A DNA stretch of 64,000 bases from Pseudomonas kribbensis (GCF_003352185.1 NZ_CP029608.1:1302001-1366000), one strand, 5' to 3'; shown: positions 1 to 10,737, numbered from the stretch's first letter. Notes: generated by a model from the sequence alone, not told the origin. Program-made: numbers and translations.

Positions 1-1616
1 TATGTATCGCGCTCACGGCAGGGCCCGGTGCGGGAAAGTCTGAACTGCTTGCCCAGCGGGCCGATTTCTTGCTCACAACGGGAGCATGCCGGTATCCCAA
101 AAGAATTCTGGCGATCGCTTTCAAGGTGGATGCAAGCAATAACCTGAGAGAGCGTGTATGGCGACGGTGTGGCGCGACGTACGCCTCCCGTTTTGACAGT
201 TTCACGTTCCATGGCTTGGCAAAGCGAATTATCGAGCGATTTCGTCCAGTACTGACTGGGGACGACGCGCTGGATGTTGGATTTAAGGTCGTCCCGAAAG
301 GGAAGGCTCATCCCAAGCAAACTGAATTCGCTTTGTTGATTCCATTAGCGCTGAAGATCCTGGATGCCTACCCACCGGCAGTCAACGCAATCCGACAAAC
401 CTACAGCGACGTTTTTCTGGACGAGTTCCAAGATTGCACCGATGAGCAATATGCGCTGGTCATCAAAATATTTGCAGGGTCTGAGCGGCGCATTACTGCA
501 GTGGGTGATGTGAAGCAGAAGATCATGGGATGGGCTGGAGCGCTGGACGGTGTCTTTGCCAAGTTCGTTGACGAATTCAAAGCCGTGCACCTGCATATCT
601 ACCGAAATTTCCGATCGCAGCCGCAGCTACTTCGTCTACAGAACGAAATCGTGAAGGTATTGGAGCCCAACTCCGAAATGCCCGCTGAATTTCTGGAGGG
701 GGACGGCGGTGAGATTTACGTCCAGTCTTATCTCAACTGCCAAGACGAAGCGACTGGTTTGGCTGAGCAGATTAATCACTGGATCAATGTGGAGGGTGTT
801 GCTCCGGCAAAAATAGCGATCCTGGTTCGGAACCAGCCTGAGGCCTATACGATTCGGTTAGCAGCTGCACTTGATAGCTGGGGTGTGACTTACCGCAATG
901 AGAATCGCGCGCAAGATATCGCTACAGAGCCTATTGCCTTGGTCGTAGTCGATTACTTGCTGTGTGTTTACGGCTTGAGAGAACCGAAAGCCTGGACGCG
1001 ATTGATGAGGCGCATCATTCCCGCAGATGACGATACCGATGGCGTATTACGCAAGAACTGGGGACGCTTTATCAAAGAGGCTCGCAAGCTAGCTGCCATT
1101 GACCTGGTGAGCAACTGTTATGACCAGCGCTGGCAGCTTCTCAAGGATTTCCTTTCCATGGTTGGAGTAAATCTCCTGGTCGGGCTTTCGCACGACTACG
1201 AGTCCAGGGATCGCCTCAGGGAAATAATCCACGATGTCAAAAAGTACATTGATGAGGCGTTGGAGAAAGAGCCCGACCTTTTGAAGGCACTTGCGCAGCT
1301 ATCTGATGATCAGTCGGTTCGAATTCTGACGGTACACAAGAGCAAGGGATTGGAGTTCGATAGCGTAGTACTGCTCGGTGTGGAGGAAGAAGCCTACTTC
1401 GGAAAGGATCTTTACGAAGTTCGCTGCACATTTTTTGTGGGGGTCTCCAGAGCTGAGCGAAGGCTTGTTGTCACGACGGCACTGCAGCGAGATAACCTCG
1501 CGAATCTCGGCACGTGGCGGGTCAGACGCAAGCCACAAGAGGAGTTCTTGGGCTACGTGAACCTTTGGAGAACCATTCCGACGTTGGCCTTAGACGGTAT
1601 GCATCTCCACCAGTGA
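1..1616 (+). CDS. UvrD/Rep-like superfamily 1 helicase, 5' end cut by window
   Basis: The reading frame is open from the first bases of the window, so the true start lies to the left. The P-loop (GPGAGKSE) is encoded within the first 50 bases, before the first ATG at 69. Later SF1A motifs follow in order: DEFQD (motif II), GDVKQKIMGWAGA (motif III), YRNFRS (IV), VHKSKGLEFD (V) and VGVSRAERRL (VI). It is therefore an ATP-dependent 3'-5' DNA helicase of the UvrD type. About 540 residues are visible, close to short accessory helicases such as GajB of Gabija defence and shorter than housekeeping UvrD. If it is GajB, an OLD-family nuclease gene should lie immediately upstream, outside the window. 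The next gene is convergent, so this ends its transcription unit. Helicase family is clear; the defence role is inference. Confidence 0.85.
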   Translation, partial: CIALTAGPGAGKSELLAQRADFLLTTGACRYPKRILAIAFKVDASNNLRERVWRRCGATYASRFDSFTFHGLAKRIIERFRPVLTGDDALDVGFKVVPKGKAHPKQTEFALLIPLALKILDAYPPAVNAIRQTYSDVFLDEFQDCTDEQYALVIKIFAGSERRITAVGDVKQKIMGWAGALDGVFAKFVDEFKAVHLHIYRNFRSQPQLLRLQNEIVKVLEPNSEMPAEFLEGDGGEIYVQSYLNCQDEATGLAEQINHWINVEGVAPAKIAILVRNQPEAYTIRLAAALDSWGVTYRNENRAQDIATEPIALVVVDYLLCVYGLREPKAWTRLMRRIIPADDDTDGVLRKNWGRFIKEARKLAAIDLVSNCYDQRWQLLKDFLSMVGVNLLVGLSHDYESRDRLREIIHDVKKYIDEALEKEPDLLKALAQLSDDQSVRILTVHKSKGLEFDSVVLLGVEEEAYFGKDLYEVRCTFFVGVSRAERRLVVTTALQRDNLANLGTWRVRRKPQEEFLGYVNLWRTIPTLALDGMHLHQ

Positions 1617-1635
1617 GGAAGAATGCTTGCGTGGC

Positions 1636-2091
1636 TCAGAAGATTTCCAGCGCTTCTCGCCAGGCCCTTTCAAACAACTCCGATACTGTTTGCTCGTAGA
1701 TTTCAGGTGACTGGAATCCCACGCCTGAGTCGATTCTGTGCTTCTTTTCCCCAAAGTCAGAGCTCATGATCCATACAGTCTCTGGTGCAACCATCAACAC
1801 CTTGGCCCCGAGGTCATGGTGGAGGGCAATACGAACCTCGGGGAGCGCGGCCTTTATGTGTTCTGCTGCTGCTCGGGCATTAACGTGAGTGACAATGTAA
1901 ATATCGCGTGGACGCTTGCTCAGTACTTCCAAAACATAAACGGGATCCGGAAGCTCACTCGTCAGTATGCTCACACGTCCCTTGGTCTTTGCGAGCTGGC
2001 TGAGTCGCGTTGACCAAGTGCTCGCGTTATACGACATCTTGGCATCCTCACACTTGAATTTGAAACCACCGTTGTCTGTTTTGAAAGACAT
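1636..2091 (-). CDS. Degenerate phospholipase-D-like domain protein
   Basis: A 151-residue protein. The start at 2091 is chosen because a strong GAGGAG ribosome site lies just upstream; longer starts have none. The C-terminal half has the layout of a PLD strand-turn segment, with LGAKVLMVAPETVWIMSSDFG-like spacing at residues 94-114, comparable to the usual LHAKLLIVD...GSANF. The catalytic HxKx4D signature is broken: the histidine position is Gly95 and the aspartate position is Ala102, only Lys97 remaining. It may be a non-catalytic binding module or use a nearby histidine (His91/His92). It lies between a helicase gene and an ABC-3C operon, so a defence-associated accessory role is possible. 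The fold call rests on motif spacing only. Confidence 0.6.
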   Translation of the reverse strand: MSFKTDNGGFKFKCEDAKMSYNASTWSTRLSQLAKTKGRVSILTSELPDPVYVLEVLSKRPRDIYIVTHVNARAAAEHIKAALPEVRIALHHDLGAKVLMVAPETVWIMSSDFGEKKHRIDSGVGFQSPEIYEQTVSELFERAWREALEIF

Positions 2092-2373
2092 CTGTCCTCC
2101 TCGCTGAACGCTTCGAAAACAAGCCTTGGACATTCGTCTATATAGCAAAATAAGGCCTTTTGCTAACAAAATGCCATCACGCTACAATCCAGAATCTATC
2201 GCCGCAAAGAGCTGTTTGTATATACAGTATTGGTGGCTTGGTTTTTCGAGGTACACGATAACTGTACCGGAATCGATTTTTCCAGGTGCGGTAGCAGATT
2301 TGCCAGGATGGCCAACTTTTCTCCTCGCGAATAGGCTCGTACCGCAACGGTGAAGCAATAAGCGGAGAATGTT

Positions 2374-3519
2374 GTGGCAAAGCTCGCCAATGATGCAACT
2401 AGACTGCTCGAAGCAATAGGCTATCAGTTGATAGTGACACTGGAGTATTGCCATGACTTGGTCGAAGGGCAGACTCTTTGGCTGGAGGTGTTCGGCGATG
2501 TCACAGTCAGTAAAAGTGTTCAGGTCGAAGTAAAAAACTTCATGGAAGACCTCACAGATGGACACATCAATTTTTGGAATACTCTGAAAAACTGGATGTC
2601 GCCCAAGTTTAAGCAAGATAAATATTCTGAGCTTATTCTGCTCACAACCCAAGCATATGGCGCGACGGCTGAACTTCGTCATTGGAACCAGTTGACTGTC
2701 GGTGAACGCCTGACTCTTCTTGATAATGTCCTGACTTATAGCGAGGCGCGCTTGGCTGCGTCCGCCAATAAGGCATCGAAAGCTGTACAAACGCAGAGGT
2801 TTGTAATGGCAGATGAGAGGCGTAATGTCTTACTGGATATCATTGAAAAGGTGAAGATTGTCTCAGGCGAGCCAGGTCTTGAGGTGCGTGCCGAGGAGGC
2901 TAAGAGTCGCTATGGCAAAGGACTTGATCCGTCAAAGCGGGGAGATTACTTTGAAGCGTTATTGGGATATCTAATTGAACCCTGCCTATCCAAGGAAGGT
3001 TGGAAAGTCACTTACGACGATTTTGATTTAAAAATTGCCACTTTGTTCTCTCGTTACGGCAGGAATTCACGAAAGTTTCCTGTCGTTGAAAAGTCTGTAT
3101 TTGAAAATGTTGATGTGTCCGATTATTCAAATCGACTGTTTGTAAAAAAGCTGCATGAGATTGAATATGCCGAAATTGTGCCCACCGCCATTTTGGAGCA
3201 TATGTTGACGGTTCACACAATCAGCAACGAATTCAAGCGTTTCGCGGTAGAGAAGGTTGATGTCGATAATTATAAGCAAGATCAGCTGAAAAGGCACAGA
3301 AGTATCAGGTCGGCACAAGTAAAGCTTTGCTCTCGAAAACCTCAACAAGACTGGTGTTTCGAGTCGCAAATTTTTTTCGACACGCGTCGTGGAGAGACGG
3401 TCGATGGTTTGCCTGCCTTTGATAACACTTCCGTGGATTTTCGAAATGGTATTTGGCATATGCTCGCTGATGACGAAGATGAAGATAATGATGAGAAGCT
3501 GCACTGGAGGCTTTGGTAA
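2374..3519 (+). CDS. ABC-3C system effector, PD-(D/E)xK nuclease-like
   Basis: A 381-residue protein starting at GTG 2374 after a GGAG ribosome site. The N-terminus (residues 13-55) has the order GYQ, a helix, E38, D42-V, then Q50-V-E52-V-K54, which matches a restriction-endonuclease-like fold (E...D...ExK) as in DUF4297-type nucleases. The rest is a mixed alpha/beta region without motifs I recognise, ending in an acidic tail. Its TAA stop overlaps the ATG of the next gene, which in turn overlaps a DUF3732 ATPase: the three-gene order of ABC-3C systems (effector plus variable C-terminal domain, middle component, SMC-like ATPase). Expected role: DNA-cleaving effector held in check by the ATPase until infection. 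Nuclease activity is inferred from motif spacing. Confidence 0.72.
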   Translation: MAKLANDATRLLEAIGYQLIVTLEYCHDLVEGQTLWLEVFGDVTVSKSVQVEVKNFMEDLTDGHINFWNTLKNWMSPKFKQDKYSELILLTTQAYGATAELRHWNQLTVGERLTLLDNVLTYSEARLAASANKASKAVQTQRFVMADERRNVLLDIIEKVKIVSGEPGLEVRAEEAKSRYGKGLDPSKRGDYFEALLGYLIEPCLSKEGWKVTYDDFDLKIATLFSRYGRNSRKFPVVEKSVFENVDVSDYSNRLFVKKLHEIEYAEIVPTAILEHMLTVHTISNEFKRFAVEKVDVDNYKQDQLKRHRSIRSAQVKLCSRKPQQDWCFESQIFFDTRRGETVDGLPAFDNTSVDFRNGIWHMLADDEDEDNDEKLHWRLW

Positions 3520-3983
3520 TGGCGCTGACAACAACTGACCACATTCATACGCTCCATCGCAGTCCTTTGATCATGGCGCCGATTCTTCATGCTTTTTACA
3601 GCGAATTAAAGGTCACTCAGAAAAATATCCTTTTTAGCTATCTCGTTCTTCCCTTGGTTCTGCATGACGCCACGGCATCTTATCTTCATCGTATTAGCGA
3701 GCGGAACACTTGGCGAACCATGATTTCGGACAAAACACGAATCGCGGGTGTGCACAAAAGGATTCATTCTCTTAGGGAAATTACCAACACTACGCTGATG
3801 AGTTTGGTGAGTGCAGAGTACTTGACCGTTGATGATGAGATGGTAGTAAGGGCCACCAGGAAGACCTTTCCACCCCTCCAGGGTATGGGGCAAAAAGTGA
3901 CGTCCGCTCGAAATCTTGCAAAACTTCTTGAGGATCGAGAAGCACCGCGTGTATACAAGTCGTTAGGGATTATTCAATTATGA
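3519..3983 (+). CDS. ABC-3C middle component
   Basis: A 154-residue protein. The start chosen is ATG 3519, overlapping the upstream TAA (TAATG) with GGAGG eight bases before; a TTG six bases earlier is less likely. It carries the hallmark segment of three-component ABC system middle components (YLVLPLVLHDAT near residue 40, preceded by an N-terminal helix with P16 and later two helical stretches around 65-110). In these systems the protein bridges the effector and the ATPase; no enzymatic residues are visible. Its stop overlaps the ATPase start by ATGA, so all three are translationally coupled. Confidence 0.75.
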   Translation: MALTTTDHIHTLHRSPLIMAPILHAFYSELKVTQKNILFSYLVLPLVLHDATASYLHRISERNTWRTMISDKTRIAGVHKRIHSLREITNTTLMSLVSAEYLTVDDEMVVRATRKTFPPLQGMGQKVTSARNLAKLLEDREAPRVYKSLGIIQL

Positions 3984-5998
3984 AATGTTTCGTCAAGTCT
4001 GTTGGTGTGATTGATAGGGATAATGAAGTTCACCAAGTTACATTTAAGCCAGGGTTGAATGTCATTACCGGAAAGTCGTCGATGGGCAAAAGTGCCATCA
4101 TCGAGATTTTTGACTTTTGCTTCGGAAATGGCGACGACACAATTCCTAAGGGCGTAATCACTGCTCGATCCAAGATGTATTTCACCATTCTGGAGTTTGA
4201 AGAGGACATTCTTCTTCTCGCACGCGACCCAGATGTCGATAGGCTCTTCATTGGTGAGGTGCGCGGATCGCTGGATGAGATATTTTTCAATATGAAGAAT
4301 ACTAAAAATTTCTTCTCTCCCAGCTTGTTCTTGCCTTTGCGTGATTTCAAAAAAGAACTGGGCCGGTATTTTGCGGTTACGATGACCGACATCGATGAGG
4401 ATCTCAGTCCCCGAGAGTACGGGAAGTCGAAGAGCGCGACCCCTTCAGTGAGAAGTTTCGCATCGTACATGCTCCAACATCAAAATTTGGTGGCGAATAA
4501 ACACGCACTGTTCTATCGCTTCGATCAGAAGGAAAAACGTGATCAGGCGATCGAACACCTAAAAATTTTTATGAATTTTGTTGATCAGCAGTATTTCTGG
4601 CTATCGCAGGAAAATAATCAGCTCAGAGCAGAGATGAAAAAAATTGAAGCTCAGATACCCAAGACCAAGGAGGAAAAAACCCGGTTCGTTGCAAGGGTCG
4701 ATGAGCTGCTTGCTGAATACAAAACTATTAGTGGTACGGATCTTATTGCACTGACGGGTGATCAGATCGCCGGCAGCGTAAAAACCTCTTTCAAAAGGAT
4801 CAGGGATGCTAATGTTCGAATCGACAGCATCGCTGATACTTACACTGAGCGTAAAAAGATCCTGGAAGATGAGCGTTCTAAGCAGACTATTGTCGTTCGA
4901 GAGTTGCAGGACAAGTTACACGCTGTAAAGTCCTCAATCAGTCTCACGGAAGACTTCGCCAAAAATATCAGCGAGATCCCAGTTCCCGAATATGCAGAGG
5001 TAAGCGACTCGCAATGTCCATTTTGCGCTGCGCCTAGTGACCACGTGGAGAATGAGGCGAATAAACTGACGGCGGCCATCGGATGGATGAACACGGAGCT
5101 GAAGACCACCTCCTATGCTCGCGAAAGCTTCCGAGAAGAGGAAAGCAAGTTGGCGAAGTCGCTTGATAAACAGAAAGAGATTCTTTCTGGTATCCAGGCG
5201 AAAATCACGCAGCTCGTAAAACAAGTTGAAGACTTGAAGAAAAGCAAAACAGTTGACGAGATCGCACTGCGTGTCAAACATCGTCTTGAGGGCGTCATTG
5301 AAGACTACGCAAATAAGCAAAAATCGGAATTTGAAGGGACTCTCCAGCACCTAAAATCCAGGATTTCCGAGATTAAGCCCCTGTTGGATGCTTACAACGT
5401 CCCTGGAAAGATGAATGATCTGAGTGATCTCATTAACAGTGAAATGGCGCGGATTGGCGCAGGTTTTGACTTTGAGGAGGCCTACCAACCGATAAACTTG
5501 AAATTTGATCTTCACACCTTCGACCTGTGGCATGAGAGTTCAACCATGGGCAACGTTTATCTGCGCTCGATGGGTAGTGGGGCGAATTGGCTCTATTCCC
5601 ATTTGACGTTGTTCCTTGCGTTGCATTCCGTGTTCGCACTCAAGCATGAAGAAGGGTGCAAGATTCCGCCCATTTTGTTTTTCGATCAGCCAACGCAGGT
5701 CTACTTTCCCTCCAAAATCGATCATGGTCAGACTTTTGATGCAAAAACTTTGGCCGAGCTCACAGCCAGTACTGATCGTTTGGATGATGACCTAAGATCG
5801 GTCACTAACATGTTCAATAGGCTTGTGGAATTTTGTGAGCAAACCCAAAAATCAACGGGGATCATGCCGCAGATCATCGTGACCGATCATGCGGATGATT
5901 TGACATTGAAAGGTGAGGCCAACTTTCAATCGTTCGTGCGTGCAACTTGGAGAAAACGAGGTTTTATTGCAGAGCGTCCAGCTGACGCGATTGCTTGA
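3980..5998 (+). CDS. DUF3732-type SMC/Rad50-like ATPase of ABC-3C system
   Basis: A 672-residue ATPase. Walker A is GKSSMGKS at residues 31-38. Long charged coiled-coil stretches (about 205-320 and 370-470) flank a CPFC motif at residues 346-349, which looks like a Rad50-type zinc hook. The C-terminal lobe has the ABC signature (YLRSMGSGANWL) and a Walker B segment (ILFFDQPTQ, near residue 570), the layout of DUF3732 ATPases in ABC-3C systems. The expected role is to sense invading nucleic acid or infection and license the effector. It overlaps the middle-component gene by four bases and is followed by a hairpin. Confidence 0.85.
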   Translation: MKCFVKSVGVIDRDNEVHQVTFKPGLNVITGKSSMGKSAIIEIFDFCFGNGDDTIPKGVITARSKMYFTILEFEEDILLLARDPDVDRLFIGEVRGSLDEIFFNMKNTKNFFSPSLFLPLRDFKKELGRYFAVTMTDIDEDLSPREYGKSKSATPSVRSFASYMLQHQNLVANKHALFYRFDQKEKRDQAIEHLKIFMNFVDQQYFWLSQENNQLRAEMKKIEAQIPKTKEEKTRFVARVDELLAEYKTISGTDLIALTGDQIAGSVKTSFKRIRDANVRIDSIADTYTERKKILEDERSKQTIVVRELQDKLHAVKSSISLTEDFAKNISEIPVPEYAEVSDSQCPFCAAPSDHVENEANKLTAAIGWMNTELKTTSYARESFREEESKLAKSLDKQKEILSGIQAKITQLVKQVEDLKKSKTVDEIALRVKHRLEGVIEDYANKQKSEFEGTLQHLKSRISEIKPLLDAYNVPGKMNDLSDLINSEMARIGAGFDFEEAYQPINLKFDLHTFDLWHESSTMGNVYLRSMGSGANWLYSHLTLFLALHSVFALKHEEGCKIPPILFFDQPTQVYFPSKIDHGQTFDAKTLAELTASTDRLDDDLRSVTNMFNRLVEFCEQTQKSTGIMPQIIVTDHADDLTLKGEANFQSFVRATWRKRGFIAERPADAIA

Positions 5999-6007
5999 GG
6001 TATGTCG

Positions 6008-6033
6008 TACCTACTCCGTAATGGGAGTAGGTA
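6008..6033 (+). terminator. Hairpin after the ABC-3C operon
   Basis: A perfect 10-bp stem (TACCTACTCC / GGAGTAGGTA) with a six-base loop begins ten bases after the ATPase stop codon. The downstream sequence is only weakly T-rich, so it may be a partial terminator or an mRNA-end stabiliser. Confidence 0.5.
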
Positions 6034-6116
6034 TAATTTGTCCTTAACATCACTCGCTGTAACTTTTACGCGCGTAATAATAGTGTTGATATTTTTAGTT
6101 TCTAAGGTTCTATTGG

Positions 6117-6707
6117 ATGAGTCAAAATCTATCGAAATCGCAAAAATATACACTTGTTACACTTTCCTCCATTTCATTGGTTTTGGCTGGGGTGTGGTTG
6201 GTGCTGGAGCTGTCATATAAGGGTAACGCACCGTTCAACATGGAGCCCTTGGTGGTGACTTGTGCCAGCGCTATTCCCATCCTGACGCTGTGGTGGCCGT
6301 TCAACCCTAGATCCCGATCGAGGAGGAAATCCGGGCGGGTGACGGTGCAGCTTCACATGAGCCGCTCCACTGTGTTAGGTGAGGGTGACTATGCTTTCCA
6401 CCCACACTTTTCAACAAACTCCCCCACATCTGTTCATCTGCAAACTCGTTACCATCCTAGCTTGGCTGGGGGAGCAATAGCTGCAGATGCCAATTACTTT
6501 TCAGATATCAAGGATGCGAGCTCCTACGAACTGTCAGCTGAGGACATGTCTCCGAACGTTGATGATATTGTCATCTTGAAGAACAGATTCAATAATTATG
6601 CGCTGCTGCGGATCGTCTCTATTGTCGCGTCTACTTCAAGTGTTCGAGGGACTGACGTTTCGATTGAGTATATTATTAATTCTCAGGGGGGATTGAACTT
6701 CAGCTAG
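6117..6707 (+). CDS. Two-helix membrane protein with soluble C-terminal domain
   Basis: A 196-residue protein starting at ATG 6117 after an AAGG site. Two hydrophobic helices (about residues 11-31 and 43-64) are followed by an Arg/Lys-rich stop-transfer stretch (RSRSRRKSGR) and a roughly 120-residue soluble domain that looks beta-strand rich. I do not recognise the family. The architecture, two N-terminal helices plus a beta-rich cytosolic domain directly downstream of a defence operon, resembles membrane effectors of abortive-infection systems (2TM effectors), but it is separated from the ABC-3C operon by a hairpin and may be independent. Confidence 0.6.
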   Translation: MSQNLSKSQKYTLVTLSSISLVLAGVWLVLELSYKGNAPFNMEPLVVTCASAIPILTLWWPFNPRSRSRRKSGRVTVQLHMSRSTVLGEGDYAFHPHFSTNSPTSVHLQTRYHPSLAGGAIAADANYFSDIKDASSYELSAEDMSPNVDDIVILKNRFNNYALLRIVSIVASTSSVRGTDVSIEYIINSQGGLNFS

Positions 6708-7004
6708 TCGTTACCGGTTGCAGGAGGGAAGTTAAATTGAAAGGGCTGATCAAATTGACCGTATGAATGCGACAGCCCATTAAGCTATTGCTCAAAGAGT
6801 TCGGTAAGCCAGTCTAAATGAGCCTCCCTGAAAGACGCTGCTCCTTAACTTTTTCGAGCTCTTCGGTATACTTTATCAAATATCCGGCTAAATCCGGTCA
6901 TTCTTGGATTTTGGCGTGAAAACCAGCCAAACAAGTATCTCGTGCAGATAGAGCTCGATTCCTTCAAATCAAAAGGTAAAAGTAAGTGAAGTGAATGCGT
7001 TTGC
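6708..7004. other. Intergenic, with a possible small decayed ORF on the minus strand
   Basis: No intact gene is seen. On the minus strand between about 6790 and 6880 two adjacent frames encode fragments (one ending with EELEKVKEQRLS, the next continuing EAHLDWLTELFEQ then stop), which could be a frameshifted small gene. Support is weak. Confidence 0.3.
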
Positions 7005-7475
7005 TCAATCCTTCTGCCAGTACCGATGGACTGTGGACTTCGACAATCCCAGAGTCCGGCGGACTTCTGCTTGGCTGAAACCGTCAGATTTCAGTTTTTT
7101 GACCGCCTCAGCGTTTTCGCTATGTGTGGGCTTCCCAGGACTGCGCTTAACCAGTTCGTTCCCAACGTACTCCCCCTCTAATTGCTTGATGCCTCCCCGG
7201 TGCTTGAAATCAGCAAGCTGGGTTTGGGCGTGTTCAAGCGCCTGATCGCAAGTGCTGCCATCTCGCAGGGCCACACATATCGCCATTAGGGCTACGGGAT
7301 CAAAATCTAATGCCTCGGCAAGGCTCACCAGCTTGTCCAGGCTAGGACTAGCGTTGCCCTGCTCCAAGGCGCCGATATGGGCTTGGACACTGACGTCGGC
7401 CAGATCCTCATAGCCGAGTCCACGTTGCCTGCGAATCACTCTGATTGCTGCGGCAAGTTCTTTGGTGAGCGACAT
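7005..7475 (-). CDS. XRE-family regulator with second C-terminal helix-turn-helix
   Basis: A 156-residue protein using the start at 7475 (MSLTKELAAAI...), which sits better with the domain than the longer start at 7505. Residues 1-60 form a classic HTH_3 domain (IRVIRRQRGLGYEDLADVS ... IGALEQGNASPSLDKLVSLAEAL). The last about 45 residues form a resolvase-like helix-turn-helix (LKSDGFSQAEVRRTLGLSKSTVHRYW). Two DNA-binding units in one chain suggest a repressor binding a bipartite site. A perfect inverted repeat lies about 40 bases upstream of the start and is a plausible autoregulatory operator. Confidence 0.8.
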   Translation of the reverse strand: MSLTKELAAAIRVIRRQRGLGYEDLADVSVQAHIGALEQGNASPSLDKLVSLAEALDFDPVALMAICVALRDGSTCDQALEHAQTQLADFKHRGGIKQLEGEYVGNELVKRSPGKPTHSENAEAVKKLKSDGFSQAEVRRTLGLSKSTVHRYWQKD

Positions 7476-7513
7476 GTTCGTCCCAAAAAGACAGGATGGG
7501 GCCACAACGCTGT

Positions 7514-7551
7514 GGTTCCGATAAAGTCAGTTTGGTGGTAGTATCGGAACC
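7514..7551. promoter_or_regulatory. Inverted repeat upstream of the XRE gene
   Basis: GGTTCCGATA and TATCGGAACC form a perfect 10-bp inverted repeat separated by 18 bases (centre-to-centre 28), ending 39 bases before the XRE start. It is the most likely operator for that regulator. Confidence 0.5.
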
Positions 7552-7664
7552 TCTGGGTTTGACCCTGAGCATCGGCTGCGCAAGAAAGGCCGCTCGCAGC
7601 GACCATTCGGGGGCGCGTACCTAGACTCTAAGCAATATAGGTTTAAATCGAGATAGAGCGAGCC

Positions 7665-7787
7665 ATGAGGATTCGACTTTACTTAGACCTGCACCTTAAG
7701 TTCGCGCCTTTCGCGCAGACCCTTGCTGATGCAGATATTCCTGGAGAACAAATCCGATTCATTCCGGATTTCACGACTGAAACCTGA
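7665..7787 (+). CDS. Possible 40-residue small protein
   Basis: A small ORF (MRIRLYLDLHL... ending IPDFTTET) lies 23 bases upstream of the next gene on the same strand. The ribosome site is weak (GAG ten bases upstream). No family recognised. Listed because it could be co-transcribed with the 111-residue gene that follows. Confidence 0.3.
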   Translation: MRIRLYLDLHLKFAPFAQTLADADIPGEQIRFIPDFTTET

Positions 7788-7810
7788 TCTACTCGAGGAA
7801 TAACGCGGGG

Positions 7811-8146
7811 ATGTACTGGATAAAAACTTATGGAGCCAAGCTGTCCGATCTGACCTTTTACAGATACCCGACAGTTATCGAAAACGCACGTCACGCCGTT
7901 ACTGATTCAGATGTTGTGGGGTATCTGTTGTGCGCCGTGGAGAGCCTTCCGAAAATCACTGGTTTGCTTTTTTACGATCCAGCAAGAAAGCACCCGGACG
8001 GTTTACCGCTGCATGCGCTCCCAGTTGTGGAGCGCAGCCATCGCTCAGGGTACGACGTGTTCACGACAATAGATGGCGGGGCCCTTGTCGTTGCTCATTG
8101 GTGGCATGAAAACGGCGCTTTAGACCGGTTAGACCTAGTCCATTGA
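7811..8146 (+). CDS. Hypothetical protein, 111 aa
   Basis: Starts at ATG 7811 after GAGGAATAACGCGGGG. The product is a soluble mixed alpha/beta protein without signal peptide or membrane segment; notable are LLFYDPARKHPDG near residue 55 and ALVVAHWWHENG near residue 92. I do not recognise the family. It lies downstream of the XRE regulator (divergent) and upstream of two mutually paralogous genes. Confidence 0.6.
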   Translation: MYWIKTYGAKLSDLTFYRYPTVIENARHAVTDSDVVGYLLCAVESLPKITGLLFYDPARKHPDGLPLHALPVVERSHRSGYDVFTTIDGGALVVAHWWHENGALDRLDLVH

Positions 8147-8321
8147 TTCAGCTAGAGGGGCCCATTTTCACCAGTAAACAGGCTGAAGCTTGTGCAAGTG
8201 GTTTCGCCACAATGCGTTATTGATGCTTGGCAAATTGGGTTGAGTGGCCAAATTAGTGGGTGTCGGTTTCGCGCCAAATATGAGATGGAGGTAGCCGTTT
8301 GATAGCGAATTTATCGAGCTT

Positions 8322-8690
8322 TTGCACGGTGGTGGTGAAGCCATCAATGGCTTTGCTAAAGAGCTTTCGGAAGCGGAGGTTGAAGCACTTCTGAATTTTC
8401 CCGACAAGCCGTTCTGCATTCTTAATGGATGGCGAATAATCGAATTAGACGTCGATGAAAGTTACAGGGCCTCGCTGTTAAGTGATGAACTTACCCCGTA
8501 TGTGCTGTACGCCAAAGAGGTGATTATTTATAGCACTGGCAAACGAAGGAGAGAGGACTGGGTGCGTAGCACTTTTCAGCGTTCGCTGAAACTGGGCTAT
8601 CTGTTTGAAACGAGCAATACCGTCTACGTCTTGCTTGGGCGCGGTGTCCGCAAAAAAGGCAGTGCCCGAGCGGTCATGGCGATTGGTTGA
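8322..8690 (+). CDS. DUF6957-like hypothetical protein, copy 1 (start unclear)
   Basis: About 122 residues. It is a paralogue of the gene at 8796: both share PFC(I/V), a W followed by a hydrophobic-D motif, L.P.VLYA, Y(S/D).G..(R/K)R.D and VY(V/I)L.GRG.RK near the end. I associate this pattern with small Pseudomonas proteins annotated as DUF6957, function unknown. The start is puzzling: homology extends upstream of TTG 8322 to about 8295 but no in-frame ATG/GTG exists there. An ATG at 8284 with in-register homology is thrown out of frame by one base before 8298. Either TTG is used or the gene carries a one-base frameshift near its start. Confidence 0.6.
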   Translation: MHGGGEAINGFAKELSEAEVEALLNFPDKPFCILNGWRIIELDVDESYRASLLSDELTPYVLYAKEVIIYSTGKRRREDWVRSTFQRSLKLGYLFETSNTVYVLLGRGVRKKGSARAVMAIG

Positions 8691-8795
8691 TAGTCACGGC
8701 GATTCAGGTTTACCAAGAGTATGTGTGCGTAGGTAGTTCCTTTTTTTACTGCTGGGAAGCGGTACTGCGCATCACCAAAAAATAAGTGGGATAGT

Positions 8796-10630
<1,835 letters not shown>

Positions 10631-10737
10631 ATTTTCCTCCGCCAGATCCAGAGGTCGACAAGGTGGCCGCTGCGCAGCAGATTGCTGGTGCGGCAAGGCG
10701 GGTCTTAACGTGTTGAGTAAGCACAATGGTGAAGGCA

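Noticed and set aside
6008..6033. Second riboswitch or toxin antidote RNA
   Set aside because: A single simple hairpin right after a stop codon is better explained as an operon end structure.
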